From Bombyx mori (lineage: Eukaryota > Arthropoda > Insecta > Lepidoptera > Bombycidae): a DNA stretch of 64,000 bases. Position numbers and translations under genes: made by a program. Where the stretch lies: the NCBI RefSeq assembly GCF_030269925.1, contig NC_085129.1:18467501-18531500 (forward strand). The letters are read 5' to 3'. The notes under the pieces were generated by a model that was not told the DNA's origin, ran no database searches, and saw only the letters and a list, made by a program, of their open reading frames with translations. How positions within the stretch are numbered: position 1 is the first letter of the stretch; every line of letters starts with the position of its first letter. Shown here one piece after another: positions 11,550-21,795 of the stretch.

Positions 11550-11808
11550 CCTGATCGTTGGAGCCTATGAGGCTATTCCAGCTACGCCTGGAATGAGCTC
11601 ACGAACTCAACCTGAGAGAATTGCTAACACTAGCCCTAGCAAGAGCAAGAGCAGTGCTTCGCAGTATCTACTACCGGGTCGGAAAGGCGACCCACTGAGA
11701 AGATCCGGCGAGAGCCTCAGTGGGCTGTGTCTATGGGTTAGTTCGCTCATCGAACTCTTCATCGTAATCGAAGAGATCGAAGAGGACAGAAGGATAGTTT
11801 ATCAACAA
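11550..11808 (-). mobile_element. Jockey-type LINE 3' fragment
   Basis: Carries the 3' UTR block CACTGAGAAGATCCGGCGAG and the CGTAATCGAAGAGATCGAAG stretch shared with 10880-11010. It belongs to a subfamily ending in CCTACC with a GCTCACGAACTCAACC segment. Confidence 0.8.
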
Positions 11809-11973
11809 CGAGATTTCCATCATGCTAATTACCAAGGTGATAAACAGAAAATCGGAAACGCTTGTCCTGATCAAGCCTGTGCTCGCCCATCAGTCCTGGG
11901 GAAAGCGGAAAAGTCTGCGGGGCATCAGTAGTTCTTCCACAAAAAAAAAACATGTTTTTTCATCTTTAATTAA

Positions 11974-12210
11974 GGCCGTCAGCGCAAAAATGGCCTAAGC
12001 TTACCATAGTTACTGTGGAAATAATGAGGTTTGAATTTACTTTTACACTGCTTCGTAGGCAAAAACAATAAGCGCAAAAATAATGTTTACAAAGGCATCT
12101 GCTATCGATGGGTGAAACTAGGGATTGGCTGATGTTGGGTCAAGTTTTAAATAAATTGCAAATTGCAATACAAAAAATTTTGAGTTAGGCCACTTTTGCG
12201 CTGACGACCT
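11974..12210. mobile_element. MITE, GTCAGCGCAAAA family, copy 1
   Basis: The inverted ends are GGCCGTCAGCGCAAAAATGG and CCACTTTTGCGCTGACGACC. The interior is shared with 61693-61939 (TAATGTTTACAA, TTTTAAATAAATTGCAAAT). Confidence 0.85.
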
Positions 12211-12244
12211 CAATTGCAAGTGAACCTTGAACGATAAATTTATG

Positions 12245-12425
12245 AAAAACAAGTTTTTTTTCATAAGGAAATCGCCGGAATTCCGCCCTCTACTGAGGGT
12301 GGTGCGAGGACTAAAACCTCCTGTCGCTCAACTACCCACGTCCGAACCTCGCCTGAGACAGAACTCTTTAAAAGGCAAAGGTGGGAAAGTGAAGCGTTTA
12401 GTGCGGAGCACATCTCTCCCATAAA
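12245..12425 (+). mobile_element. Fragment of the same GC-rich repeat as 58268-58870
   Basis: Shares AATCGCCGGAATTCCG, ACTAAAACCTCCTGTCGCTC and GAAGCGTTTAGTGCGGAGCA with the longer copy, then stops at a CCCAT. Confidence 0.7.
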
Positions 12426-12514
12426 TGAAAAACAGCTAGCTATTTTTTGCGCTAGTGTAGGAAGCGGAAATGATATGAATGTAGCAGTTTTAAACAGACT
12501 GAAGCGTGCCGGGT

Positions 12515-12695
12515 CGAAGTGAAGTGAAGTAGTTTATGGCGCTTTTTTTTAAATTCTTCCACTTGCTACTGTGGCGCCACCTTCATTGGCTTCCTTTCGG
12601 CGGAGTGAAGTGAAGTGAAGTAGTTTATGGCGCTTTTTTTTTAATTCTTTCACTTGCCACTGTGGCGCCACCTTCATTGACTCCCTTTCAGCCGA
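12515..12695 (+). repeat. 91-base tandem duplication
   Basis: GAAGTGAAGTAGTTTATGGC followed by CACTTGCTACTGTGGCGCCA occurs twice; AGTTTATGGC is at 12531 and 12622. The copies differ at a few bases. Confidence 0.85.
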
Positions 12696-12959
12696 TACTT
12701 GTTAATACACTGAGATGTTGCTCCTTGCATCTACCCTCCCTAATTTCTAGTTTTATCTATAGATTACTATAGCTTGTCTACAATTTTTTTTCAGTCGAAA
12801 TCGTAACTGGGTGTTCGAATTTTCGAATGTGGAACACGAACGCACCCTGCATTGAAATCCGAAGCGCGCTCCAATGGAAGCGTTCAAGTAACACGCCTAC
12901 GAGTAATGCGTTCACAGAAATACGAATTTGATCTTATTTCGATACATATTTAGCTTTCG

Positions 12960-13240
12960 TGCGAAACGAAATGTTAGATGGGTTTCTATTATTATTTATT
13001 TTGGGCACGTGGACGAGCCTCAAGCGAGGTTTCCGCGCCCAGAGATAGCGAGGGGTATTCGGGTCTGCAGATGTTGGGAGCAGAACACGGGTCTAGGGAT
13101 GTTTTTAGGGCTATATGCGCCCAAGATAAGTGGTCGGTCAGAGTAGGGGGGTTCTCGCGGTCAATACTACACACCAAGGACGCCCGACCGACGACTCGTC
13201 GATGACCAGGTGGATTTCTGATGTAACAAAACATTTTTTT
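12960..13240. other. GC-richer block of unknown origin
   Basis: Three overlapping ORFs of 72-80 codons occur here on both strands, none with a recognisable motif. Base composition differs from both flanks; it may be an old TE piece. Confidence 0.35.
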
Positions 13241-13371
13241 TAAATGGCGCAGATGATAAAACTAACTCACGAACCGCGTGGTTCCATGGTTTCATTTTCC
13301 TGGTTTTTTTAAATATGGCAATTCGTTTCTCGTGAGATCATTATTGCCAGTGTATATAAAGATCTTCGATT

Positions 13372-13735
13372 ATAAAATAGATGTTAGTTATAAAATGATG
13401 CGAAGCGAAATGAGATGAAGTTGATAATGATTATTAATTTAAGACTTTAATAAAATGAGATGAAATTAAATGAAAAGAGATGATGTTCCGTATGAAATAC
13501 AGTCGATAAAATGGTGGTTATTTACTTAATTTTCAGTGCACTTCTAAGAGAGATCTCGAGACGCCAAGTCCAATGGTTTTGTTTCATTTACCCAGATTTG
13601 TACATTCTCAGATGAGCTAAACATTTCACAAACCACCGTGATTAGAAGTTCAAACTTGAACAAAACATTGAATTAAAAAAATAAAATTCAAGCATATTCG
13701 CTTCTCGCGCTCCCGCCAAAAAGCCTAATATAAAT
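13372..13735 (-). repeat. GGCGGGAACGCGAG repeat family, diverged copy
   Basis: Shares ATTAAATGAAAAGAGATGAT, ATAAAATGGTGGTTATTTAC and TCGCGCTCCCGCCAAAAAG with 49545-49968. Confidence 0.65.
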
Positions 13736-14067
13736 ATTGTTTGATTCGTTCATTGGATATGCAAACATAAGAAAAACAGACCATACAGCCTTATAAATAA
13801 CGTAAAATGGCTGTTCGTTTCTTGTTGTTGTATAAAAAGTGAAACGGAACGTATTCTCATGAAATTAATTTTTCGGTATAAAATGATGAAATGGATAATA
13901 CTTAATATACCACAACATGTGTGAAGGTTTAGACGAAACCGAAGAGGCTCTCATTAAAATTATCAGAGTTTACTCAAAGTTTCATTGTTAAGCTTTTTCG
14001 GAGAACCCGGATATGTTTTATAGATCTCCTTTACTCTTTTGCCTATCGTTGTACGGTTTTACAAATG

Positions 14068-14232
14068 TATTCTCAGTGGGTTGCCATTCCGATCCGGCGG
14101 TAGATTGTGCGAAGCATTGCTCTTGCTAGGGCTAGCGTTGGCAAATGCTCTTGGGTTGAGCCCGTGAGCTCACCTACCCTTCCGCAGGTAACTGGAATAG
14201 CCTCTCAGGCTACCAGCAAACCGGTAGGGTTT
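14068..14232 (+). mobile_element. Jockey-type LINE 3' fragment
   Basis: TCTCAGTGGGTTGCCATTCC through CCCGTGAGCTCACCTACCC to CTCAGGCTACCAGCAAACCG. Confidence 0.72.
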
Positions 14233-14639
14233 AAACAAAGGTTGAGCGGTTAACAAGTCATCATAATGACACAGTTATTCTATGTCACTTCATTTAAAAA
14301 GAAAAAAAAAATCACTCAGTTTGACAGTTCGCTTTCCCGCCAACAAAGATCGTAAAGTAAGTCCCAGGCACCATTATTATTGTCAAAATTGGATACTTTT
14401 CATAATATAAAGTGTGTTTAAATAACTCGACAATGTTCCATGTGTAGCTATAACACGGCACTGGCAGAAATTGCTGAAAGTATCGACAGGTCGCCATTAA
14501 AAAAAAAAAAAAGGTCGTAAACATCAAAACATGAAATATGACAAAATTAAATGTACACAAGCCAGGATGAACGTTTGTTTCGCGGTAATAATAATTTAAT
14601 TTATAACTCCGGTTAATTTCGGCATGTTCATTACGATCA

Positions 14640-15145
14640 CAAGTCGTCGTGGCCTAAAGGATAAGACGCCCGGTGTATTCGTATCGACTGATGCGACCGT
14701 GCCGGTGTTCGAATCCCGCAAACAGGTATCGATTATTTCTAATGAAATACGTGCATATTAAATGTTCAAAAATGACCTCTACGTTCACGGAATAACATCG
14801 TGTAATAAAAATCAAACCTTGCGGGTTTGTAATTTGTAATTTTTTTAATTACTGGTGGTAAAGCGTGCAGCGGCTTGACTCTGCCCCTGGCATTGCTGAA
14901 GTCCATGGGCGACGATAACCACTCATCATCAGATGAGCCATATGCTCGTCTGCCTACAAGGGCGATAAAAAAAAGTATTGTGAGCTCACACGGGTATATA
15001 CCGCGAACCTGCCTATTTCTGCCGTGAAACAGTAATGCTTTTGCGGTTTGAAGTGTGATCAGTTGTTGTTGATGTCTATGGGCTCCGGCAACAACTTAGC
15101 AACAGCTGGGCCGTAAGCTCTTCTACCCATCTAGGAAATATAGAT
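14640..15145 (+). repeat. Bm1 SINE, full length, with nested LINE-P tail
   Basis: The head GTCGTCGTGGCCTAAAGGAT with B box GTTCGAATCCCG runs to GGTGGTAA, then LINE-P, then GTGAGCTCACACGGGTATAT to CATCTAGGAAA. Confidence 0.85.
14860..14974 (+). mobile_element. LINE-P tail nested in a Bm1
   Basis: GTGCAGCGGCTTGACTCTGC to GGGCGATAAAAAAAAG, lying between the two halves of one Bm1 copy (14642-15145). It marks an insertion into, or a template switch with, that SINE. Confidence 0.78.
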
Positions 15146-15703
15146 ATATTTTTTTATCCGAATTTGAATTGTGATAATTAGTCTTCTTAAATTCATTATA
15201 TACTATACCCCTTTCTAAGTACGCCACGTATCCATCACAATACCTGAAAACTATATCCACGTTACACGATCCATGTTCACGGTTGCTCAAAGCTCAACAG
15301 ATATCAACAAAATTTGTCGATTATCATGTCTTCGGGCTTCGGTTATCATCATTTAATAATAAGCTAATTATTATCTCATAGAAAACAAACCCAGTCTAGA
15401 TTTTCGTTTTGCAAGAAAGCCGGTAGAACACGTTCGTAACTCGATACTCACGGCTCAAATGCGCCTTAAACTTGTTTTGTTCCACCAGTTAGTTATGCGA
15501 GTCGCATTAAAATACTCGCGAATTTTATAGTAATCACACAGCCTTATACTTTGTATGTTAATTTACAAGCGAATCTTCGAGAATAACAAAAAAAAACAAG
15601 CAAAACCTTCCATGATAATAATGGGTTGTCCCCAATGCCAATGAGTACAGAATCAGAGACTCGGTGTGTTCATCCCGGAGTCCGATTTTATGGTGACTTT
15701 AAA

Positions 15704-15815
15704 AGTAGGCGGCGGTTTAGCTCCGCCCCTGACATTGCTGACGTCCATGGGCGACGGTAACGTTTCACCGTCAGTTGGGCGGTATGCTTGTATGCCTACA
15801 AGCGCAATAAAAAAA
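15704..15815 (+). mobile_element. LINE-P tail, diverged
   Basis: GTAGGCGGCGGTTTAGCTCC to GCGCAATAAAAAAATT. Confidence 0.75.
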
Positions 15816-18800
15816 TTATACTTGAAACACATTGTAAATGATTTGTTCTGAAATAATTTCTAATAGCACCTCTGATGATAAACACTGTGCCAAAAAACGG
15901 CAAGCACCAATCTCTGTCCATACACACAATAAGCCAATAAAGTTTGAGTTGTAATACTGTGCACTGCGTTTTCTGATAAGTTAATTCTTTAAAGTCGAGT
16001 TGTTGTTGCATTGTTCAGTACAAACTACTCTTTAGTTATTCGAAAATGATTCATCTATTTCATTATATGTTTTATAATAAGGAATACTAAAACTTACAGC
16101 TAGATTTTTTTTATTTAAAACGATTGCAGCAATTGTAGGAAACGAAATATCAATTTCTTTAAAATATTTAACTCATAAGATTTATGGATATTATCATAAG
16201 ATTATTACAAATGGTTTAAAACAAGAATTGACATGAAGTTGGAAATGATAATAGTATCGAAACTTTCTAACCATCGAATCGAACTTCATAAATTATGTGT
16301 GACACATATATTTAAGACAGTTAATCCAATGTACACTTTTCTATCCTACCATGAGTAAAATTAGAGAAGGATAATTTAAAATAGGAGAGCAACACAGAAG
16401 TACTGATGAACATACACATGCCCTCATGAAAAGCCCTAAAGACTATTTATATTCTGGGATTTTTTAATTTTAAGCATGTGTAGACATAGTTCACAATTGT
16501 GTGTTATCAATCATCATAAGCTATAAAGCAATGTTTCTAGGCTATTTTAGAGAGTTTTACAGGTATCAACCTCAAAACCATTATCATCATACGATACCAT
16601 TAATGTATATTACCAACTTTGTCAACATAACTAAACTCGTACGCAGAAGCTTTGGCTTTCTTAGAGACACATAGGACCTACTCGTCAGCTACTTTACAGT
16701 AACACGAAAGAACTAGATTTTGTCACGTTTCACATATTAAAGCTTAAATAAGTCATAAGGCAACAAAGAATTTACTTAAATGTAAAATGAACTTGACAAA
16801 ATACAATGAAGAGAAGGGAACCTGCTAATTTATGATAAAAGAAATGTCTAATATACCAGCGGCAGTAATTTAAGGCCGTCTGAAGTAATAAGCAAGACTT
16901 GTGTTCTTATAACCCATAGTTAAATGGGCTTTAATTAAGATAGACATCCATTTAAGACTATGAAAATTGTAACGACTTCTCAAAGTTGTTAAACTAATAA
17001 TATGTGCTCTTATTATTTCTATTTTAGTAATTGCTTTAAGTTAAAACTTTGATAAGGTAACTGAGTAAGTCACAAACCACACAACCAACAATTTAATGCA
17101 TACTCAATGTTATTAACCACATTATGGGCAAAAGGATTATAATAGACGGTTGATTATTTCCCAAATAATATTACTCAGTCTAGAATATTCTCTTATCTGA
17201 TGACAGGTTATCATTGGATTGCCCCAATATGCGGTCTTCATTATGTTACTTTTATAAGGGTACATAAGGGTGTGATTATATACATTACTTTATTTCCATT
17301 TAGAATCATCATTTGGATCATTTATGTTCGTGTTAATCAACACACAGTGCATCAGCTGAATCAAATTACGTTTCTCTAATCAAAATGTGATGGATACAAT
17401 AAATAAACGTAAAAGTTCCACATTTTACTGTTTTAATCTTTACGTAATTACTGTTTAGAAACTATATCAGCTAGGTTTGTGTTTTATTTCTCTTATTGCA
17501 ATCGAAAGCAGGCAAACATACGGTCCATGTGAATGGTGATCGTCGTTCAACGAAATTAACAATATACCGCCCGCTGTCTTGTGCCAAATTCTCTGTAATT
17601 TATTACAAAATTACCGAAAAAACATAACAAATATTATTTCGGAAACTTAATTTTAACTATGTTTTTGACATTGGCACACGACGCCAATTTATATCAAATT
17701 TCATGAGTTTGTAAACTGAAATGTCAAAATAAGGCATGTATTGAAACAAAATTACGCTGATAGGTACTTAATTTTCGCGGAAAAAAAATAAGGTGACAAA
17801 ATCGAAGTATTTTTTATGTTTATTACATCACATAGTTGTTTACTCACCAATTTCTGAAGTTTCACGTAATACGATGTTCAGTATTATCACAAGATCACAG
17901 AAATAACATATCACACACTAATAAGACGCGACAATATAGAATACTAAATGATATAAATCCGAAAGATGTGTATTGACCGCGTACATTTATGAAACCATAG
18001 CAAAAATATGCATTTTTTATTAACTTATATCGATTATAACGAGGGCACGAGATCTTCTGGTTTCGCGAATCGGATAAAGTGAGTCTCTCTCACGTTGTTT
18101 GTGGCGTAATACTCTCGAACACCTTAGTAATTTCATTAATAACACGTAAAAATCGATCCCAACAACACAGTCGACAATTCAAACAGAAGATTGCGGGCAG
18201 CGTGTTAAATGCATTAATATATTTTTTAAATGAACGGGACCTATACTAAACACCAGATATCGGATTGCATAAGCGTTTTTCGCGGCTGTTTGTAACGAAT
18301 TTTTTTGTGGAATACTTTCATTTATACAAAGGTTAAAAACATATCTACGTATCGAAACACAGAACGTGTCCGCCCTCATACACGTTCGCCGTGATACTAA
18401 ATCTAACATAGATGTCGCACCACTCGCACCATTACGGCAGCCATCTTTTTAAATGGTGGTCAACTCGAAGCGTCAAAACATTACAAGAATTTTTTACTGT
18501 ACAGCGCATGGGTTTAAGTTCATTTTTAATTGTTTTTTTTTTCGAAGGTACAGCTTTTCGATCGTACTACGCGCTTAATCGAAAGGTAGGTTGTAACACA
18601 GCGATTTCACCTGAATGTACGACCTTTCAATATTGGACGTATAAAAATGATACAGTCTGTCTCTTTTCAGCTTTTTTTCATAATTCTTTCGAACAAATAC
18701 AGGGTGTACGCTTGCGCGAATTGAATCTTATTAGTGTTTCAATTCCATACTGTATTTGCTACCGGTTAAAGTGTAAATGAAGTTAATTATTTGATATGTT

Positions 18801-19139
18801 AATCCTATTACGACTCCACAGAATGTTTACAAATCACAAAGTCGTTGTTTCCTAGATTTTTATAAAATCCATCAATAGGCTGTTTAGTATATGTACATAA
18901 TGTTTAATTTCAATTAGGTAACTCGTTCAGTCCTAAATACACTATATCTTATGTCGTAATGTCGCTCTTTAATAAAGAAACAGAGCTGCTTAATTATTTA
19001 AGTGCCATTAAGGCTTAACTTTACTTATAAATAAGAATAGTGGCGGCATGAGCAGAACTTAAAAAGATGACCTTAATTAATTCTTGTATCGAAAACATAG
19101 CTAAAGTCGCAAACGATATGGTTAAATAAAAAGATAATA
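15816..19139. other. AT-rich, nearly repeat-free stretch without a gene I can support
   Basis: Only a weak reverse LINE-P-like piece at about 17505-17560 is visible. Short ORFs (for example 18412-18780 and 18179-18409 reverse) lack splice sites or domain signs. It could be an intron, a regulatory region or intergenic DNA. Confidence 0.5.
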
Positions 19140-19262
19140 CTAACTGGCAGCAGTTAGCTCCCTAGAGGGTTCGAGGGTTGTGCACTCAACTCCTACTACC
19201 GGCAAACATTCATGTGACTAATGTTTTGTCTGTGTATGCTTGATTTAGAAGAAAAAAAATAA
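19140..19262 (+). repeat. Decayed SINE related to 42150-42432
   Basis: GGCAAACATTCATGTGACTA after a poor B-box-like GAGGGTTCGAGGGTTGTG. Weak. Confidence 0.35.
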
Positions 19263-19579
19263 GGCACATTTTTCTTTTTTTTAACAACATTAAAACCCAA
19301 AGAATCTGTTTTGAACATCCCTTTGAACGATAAATTTTTAGAAAAACAATTCAAGAGTCCCTTTTTAACTTAACTTAATACAAAGAGTTTGATGGCCAGC
19401 GGCAAAACGTACAACGTGAAATGATTCCATACACCGCTGTAGGCCTTGCGGCTCGGGATCCTTTGTAACGGAATAAAACTGCTTGAATAAGCTCAACCTT
19501 TTAACGGGTAGCAGCTGTTTTAGAAAGTTTTCAACACCTATGACCATAGAAGTGATATAATCTGATCGTCAATAACTAT

Positions 19580-19710
19580 CTTTGGCATTGAGGCCAAGGC
19601 TCTTCCTAGGGTTTATGTTAGCAAATTCGAATGAACTCGCCTACCAAACCATGCGATGCTAGAATAGCCCCTTAAAGCTACCAGCGATTAGATAGGGAAA
19701 AAATGAAGTA
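19580..19710 (+). mobile_element. Decayed Jockey-type LINE tail
   Basis: Weak match to the last 120 bases of the family: CTCTTCCTAGGGTTTATGTT, GAACTCGCCTACC and AAAGCTACCAGCGATTAGAT before an A run. Confidence 0.5.
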
Positions 19711-19729
19711 AAAGAAAATTACACTTTTC

Positions 19730-20135
19730 ATCATTCATCATCATTATCCTGCCCTTCTCCCAGTCACCTGGGGTCGGCGCAACATGTTTTCTCCTTCCAT
19801 ACTCTTCTATCATATACCATTTCTTCGCTCACTCCCCTCCTACCGATATCGTCTTTCACACAATCCATCCATTTCTTCTTAGGTCTACCTCTTCCTCTAA
19901 ATCCTTCCACATTCATAGTTAACACTCTCTTAACAACCTCATTTTCATTTCGTCTCATCACATGTCCATACCATCCCAAACGTGCACTCCTCAGCTTCTC
20001 TGTCACAGGTGCCACTTTCAGACTTCCTCCAACATATTCATTTCGTATTCTGTCCATTCTCGTTACTCCACCCATCCATCGCAACATTCGGATCTCTGCT
20101 GCATGCAATCGCCTTTCATCCGCCTTTCATTCATC
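19730..20135 (-). mobile_element. RTE-type LINE 3' fragment
   Basis: An open minus-strand frame of 114 residues, with RMLRWMGGVTRMDRIRNEYV, LGWYGHVMRR and GRGRPKKKWMDCVKDDIGRR. It ends in CATCATTCATCATCATTA on the + strand, a short repeat tail typical of RTE elements. Confidence 0.88.
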
Positions 20136-20314
20136 ATGTACACTTTTATCATAATTGAAGGATTTTTCAATATCGTACAAATATCATAACTCGCAACGTA
20201 TCGGGTTTCAGGTGTGATTAGATTTCTTTACCATTTTCGCTTAATTGACTAGAAATATTGCGAAATAAACAAATCACTCGGTTCTATTGTTGTGCGGGCT
20301 GCGACCTTTTCTTT

Positions 20315-20665
20315 CCTACCTATTCTAGTGACCTCAAGGGGTCATGCTAGATTCACCGATCGAGTAGGTGAGCTCACGGGGCTGTAACCTGGAGACGTTG
20401 CTAACACTAGCCTTAGCAAGAGCAGAGCTTCGCTGAATCTACCACAGGATCGGAAATCGGAAGCGCGACCCACTGAGAAGATACGGCGAAAAAATTCAGT
20501 GGACTATGTCTGTGGGTTAATTTATTCGCCGAGCCCTTCGTCGCAAGCGACGGGTTCGACCAGCACGGTGATCGGTGCTTGGGGTATCTAAAAGCAACGA
20601 TAGTGGATCGGGAGGATCCGAAACGACGTGCTTAGGGCCAAGTCGATTGTTTACCATTTGGTTCA
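20315..20665 (-). mobile_element. Jockey-type LINE 3' fragment
   Basis: A long reverse-strand fragment from TTTCCTACCTATTCTAGTGA to AGGATCCGAAACGACGTGC. Contains the arm CGAGCCCTTCGTCGCAAGCG seen in most copies. Confidence 0.82.
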
Positions 20666-21084
20666 CAGGATCGGGTATGTAGATATTGGCGGCCACGACA
20701 AGAGTTTTCGTGTCGCGCCGTTTTCTCAGTCGAACTTCATATCGTGGTAAAGATCCGCGTACGAGCTATGCTGATTTGCATTTAATAAAATTATTTATTT
20801 CTGTTCATGATGTACTGCCATCTATCGAATAAAAATATATTGAACTCGAAGCAAACCGAGGTCAGGTTCAATGTTTTGCACAGAGATGCCGCTTTAGTCG
20901 CCCCTGTCTAGAAAATAAAGAAAAATTCGTGAATGCAGCTGTTTTCAGCTTCATAAAGTTTTAGTTGTGTAGGGGATTCCCTAAATAAACCAAAAATTTG
21001 GTATTAATTAGTTTCAAGAAAATAAGAATGATAGGTACTGAGAAACAGTGTCTCAAAAACGACATTCTGATTAAATGACACGGT

Positions 21085-21336
21085 TTAATTTTCAAAAATT
21101 GAAAACTTCTGTGCTGTATCATTAAATCGTAATGTTTGGGCTGAAACTGAGTTCAAATAAATGATTATAAAATATGAATGTGTTAAATGCCTCCAATATC
21201 CTGACGGCTTTGATGTTTTGAAACAAGTTCGCTTAATGTAGTTTTTAAGATTCTTCAAAAAATCTATTGAACTCTCTGTATATTCCTTCAATAGGCTGTA
21301 TAGGTTTTCTTCTTTTTGTCTATTCATTGAACGAAT
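21085..21336 (-). CDS. Possible exon of an unrecognised divergent gene
   Basis: On the minus strand, a pyrimidine-rich tract ending in TTTTTTTAG lies directly upstream of ATTCGTTCAATG. The open frame that follows codes for about 80 residues beginning MNRQKEENLYSLLKEY; the first 50 or so look like a charged helical protein. The frame ends at a TAA near 21085. I do not recognise it. The ATG lies about 170 bases from the NDUFAF5 ATG, so if real the two genes are divergent or overlapping. No upstream exon or polyadenylation site was found, so it could also be chance. Confidence 0.3.
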   Translation of the reverse strand: MRSMNRQKEENLYSLLKEYTESSIDFLKNLKNYIKRTCFKTSKPSGYWRHLTHSYFIIIYLNSVSAQTLRFNDTAQKFSIFEN

Positions 21337-21494
21337 CTAAAAAAAAGAAAATGTCATCAGTGTCCAAAATTGAAAACATAACCTAGAATTTCTACTGAAT
21401 TTACAGTATAAAAATTAAAAATGAATCTGAATTAGTACCTAACAATTAATAATAATTAAATTTATTTGGGAAAAGAGTAATAAAGCGAATAAAA

Positions 21495-21795
21495 ATGCGT
21501 TACTTACAGTATCTAAGTTTACGTCGTTCTTTATTGGGATCGAATGCAAAAAATATACAGGCAGATATACGAAACATCGTTCAAAATAGTTCGTATGCAG
21601 CAAAACAAAAGACTGCAAGTTCTATATACCGAACGATGAATATATTTGATAGGAAAACTAAGATGATACAAAGAGAAAGAGCAGCCTGTAACGACGAATA
21701 CCACTTGTCTGAATACGTTAAAGAAGAAATTGGTTGGCGGACAGCTGACAAAATATTCGACATTAAAAGAACGTTCAAAAACGCTGTAGAACTGG
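21495..21795 (+). CDS. NDUFAF5: NDUFAF5 exon 1
   Basis: Codes for residues 1-100 plus the first base of codon 101. It contains the predicted mitochondrial presequence and the conserved block from MNIFDRK to [12 protein letters not shown]. The ATG follows AAAA, a good insect start context. The donor is CTGG|GTAATG (phase 1). Confidence 0.93.
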
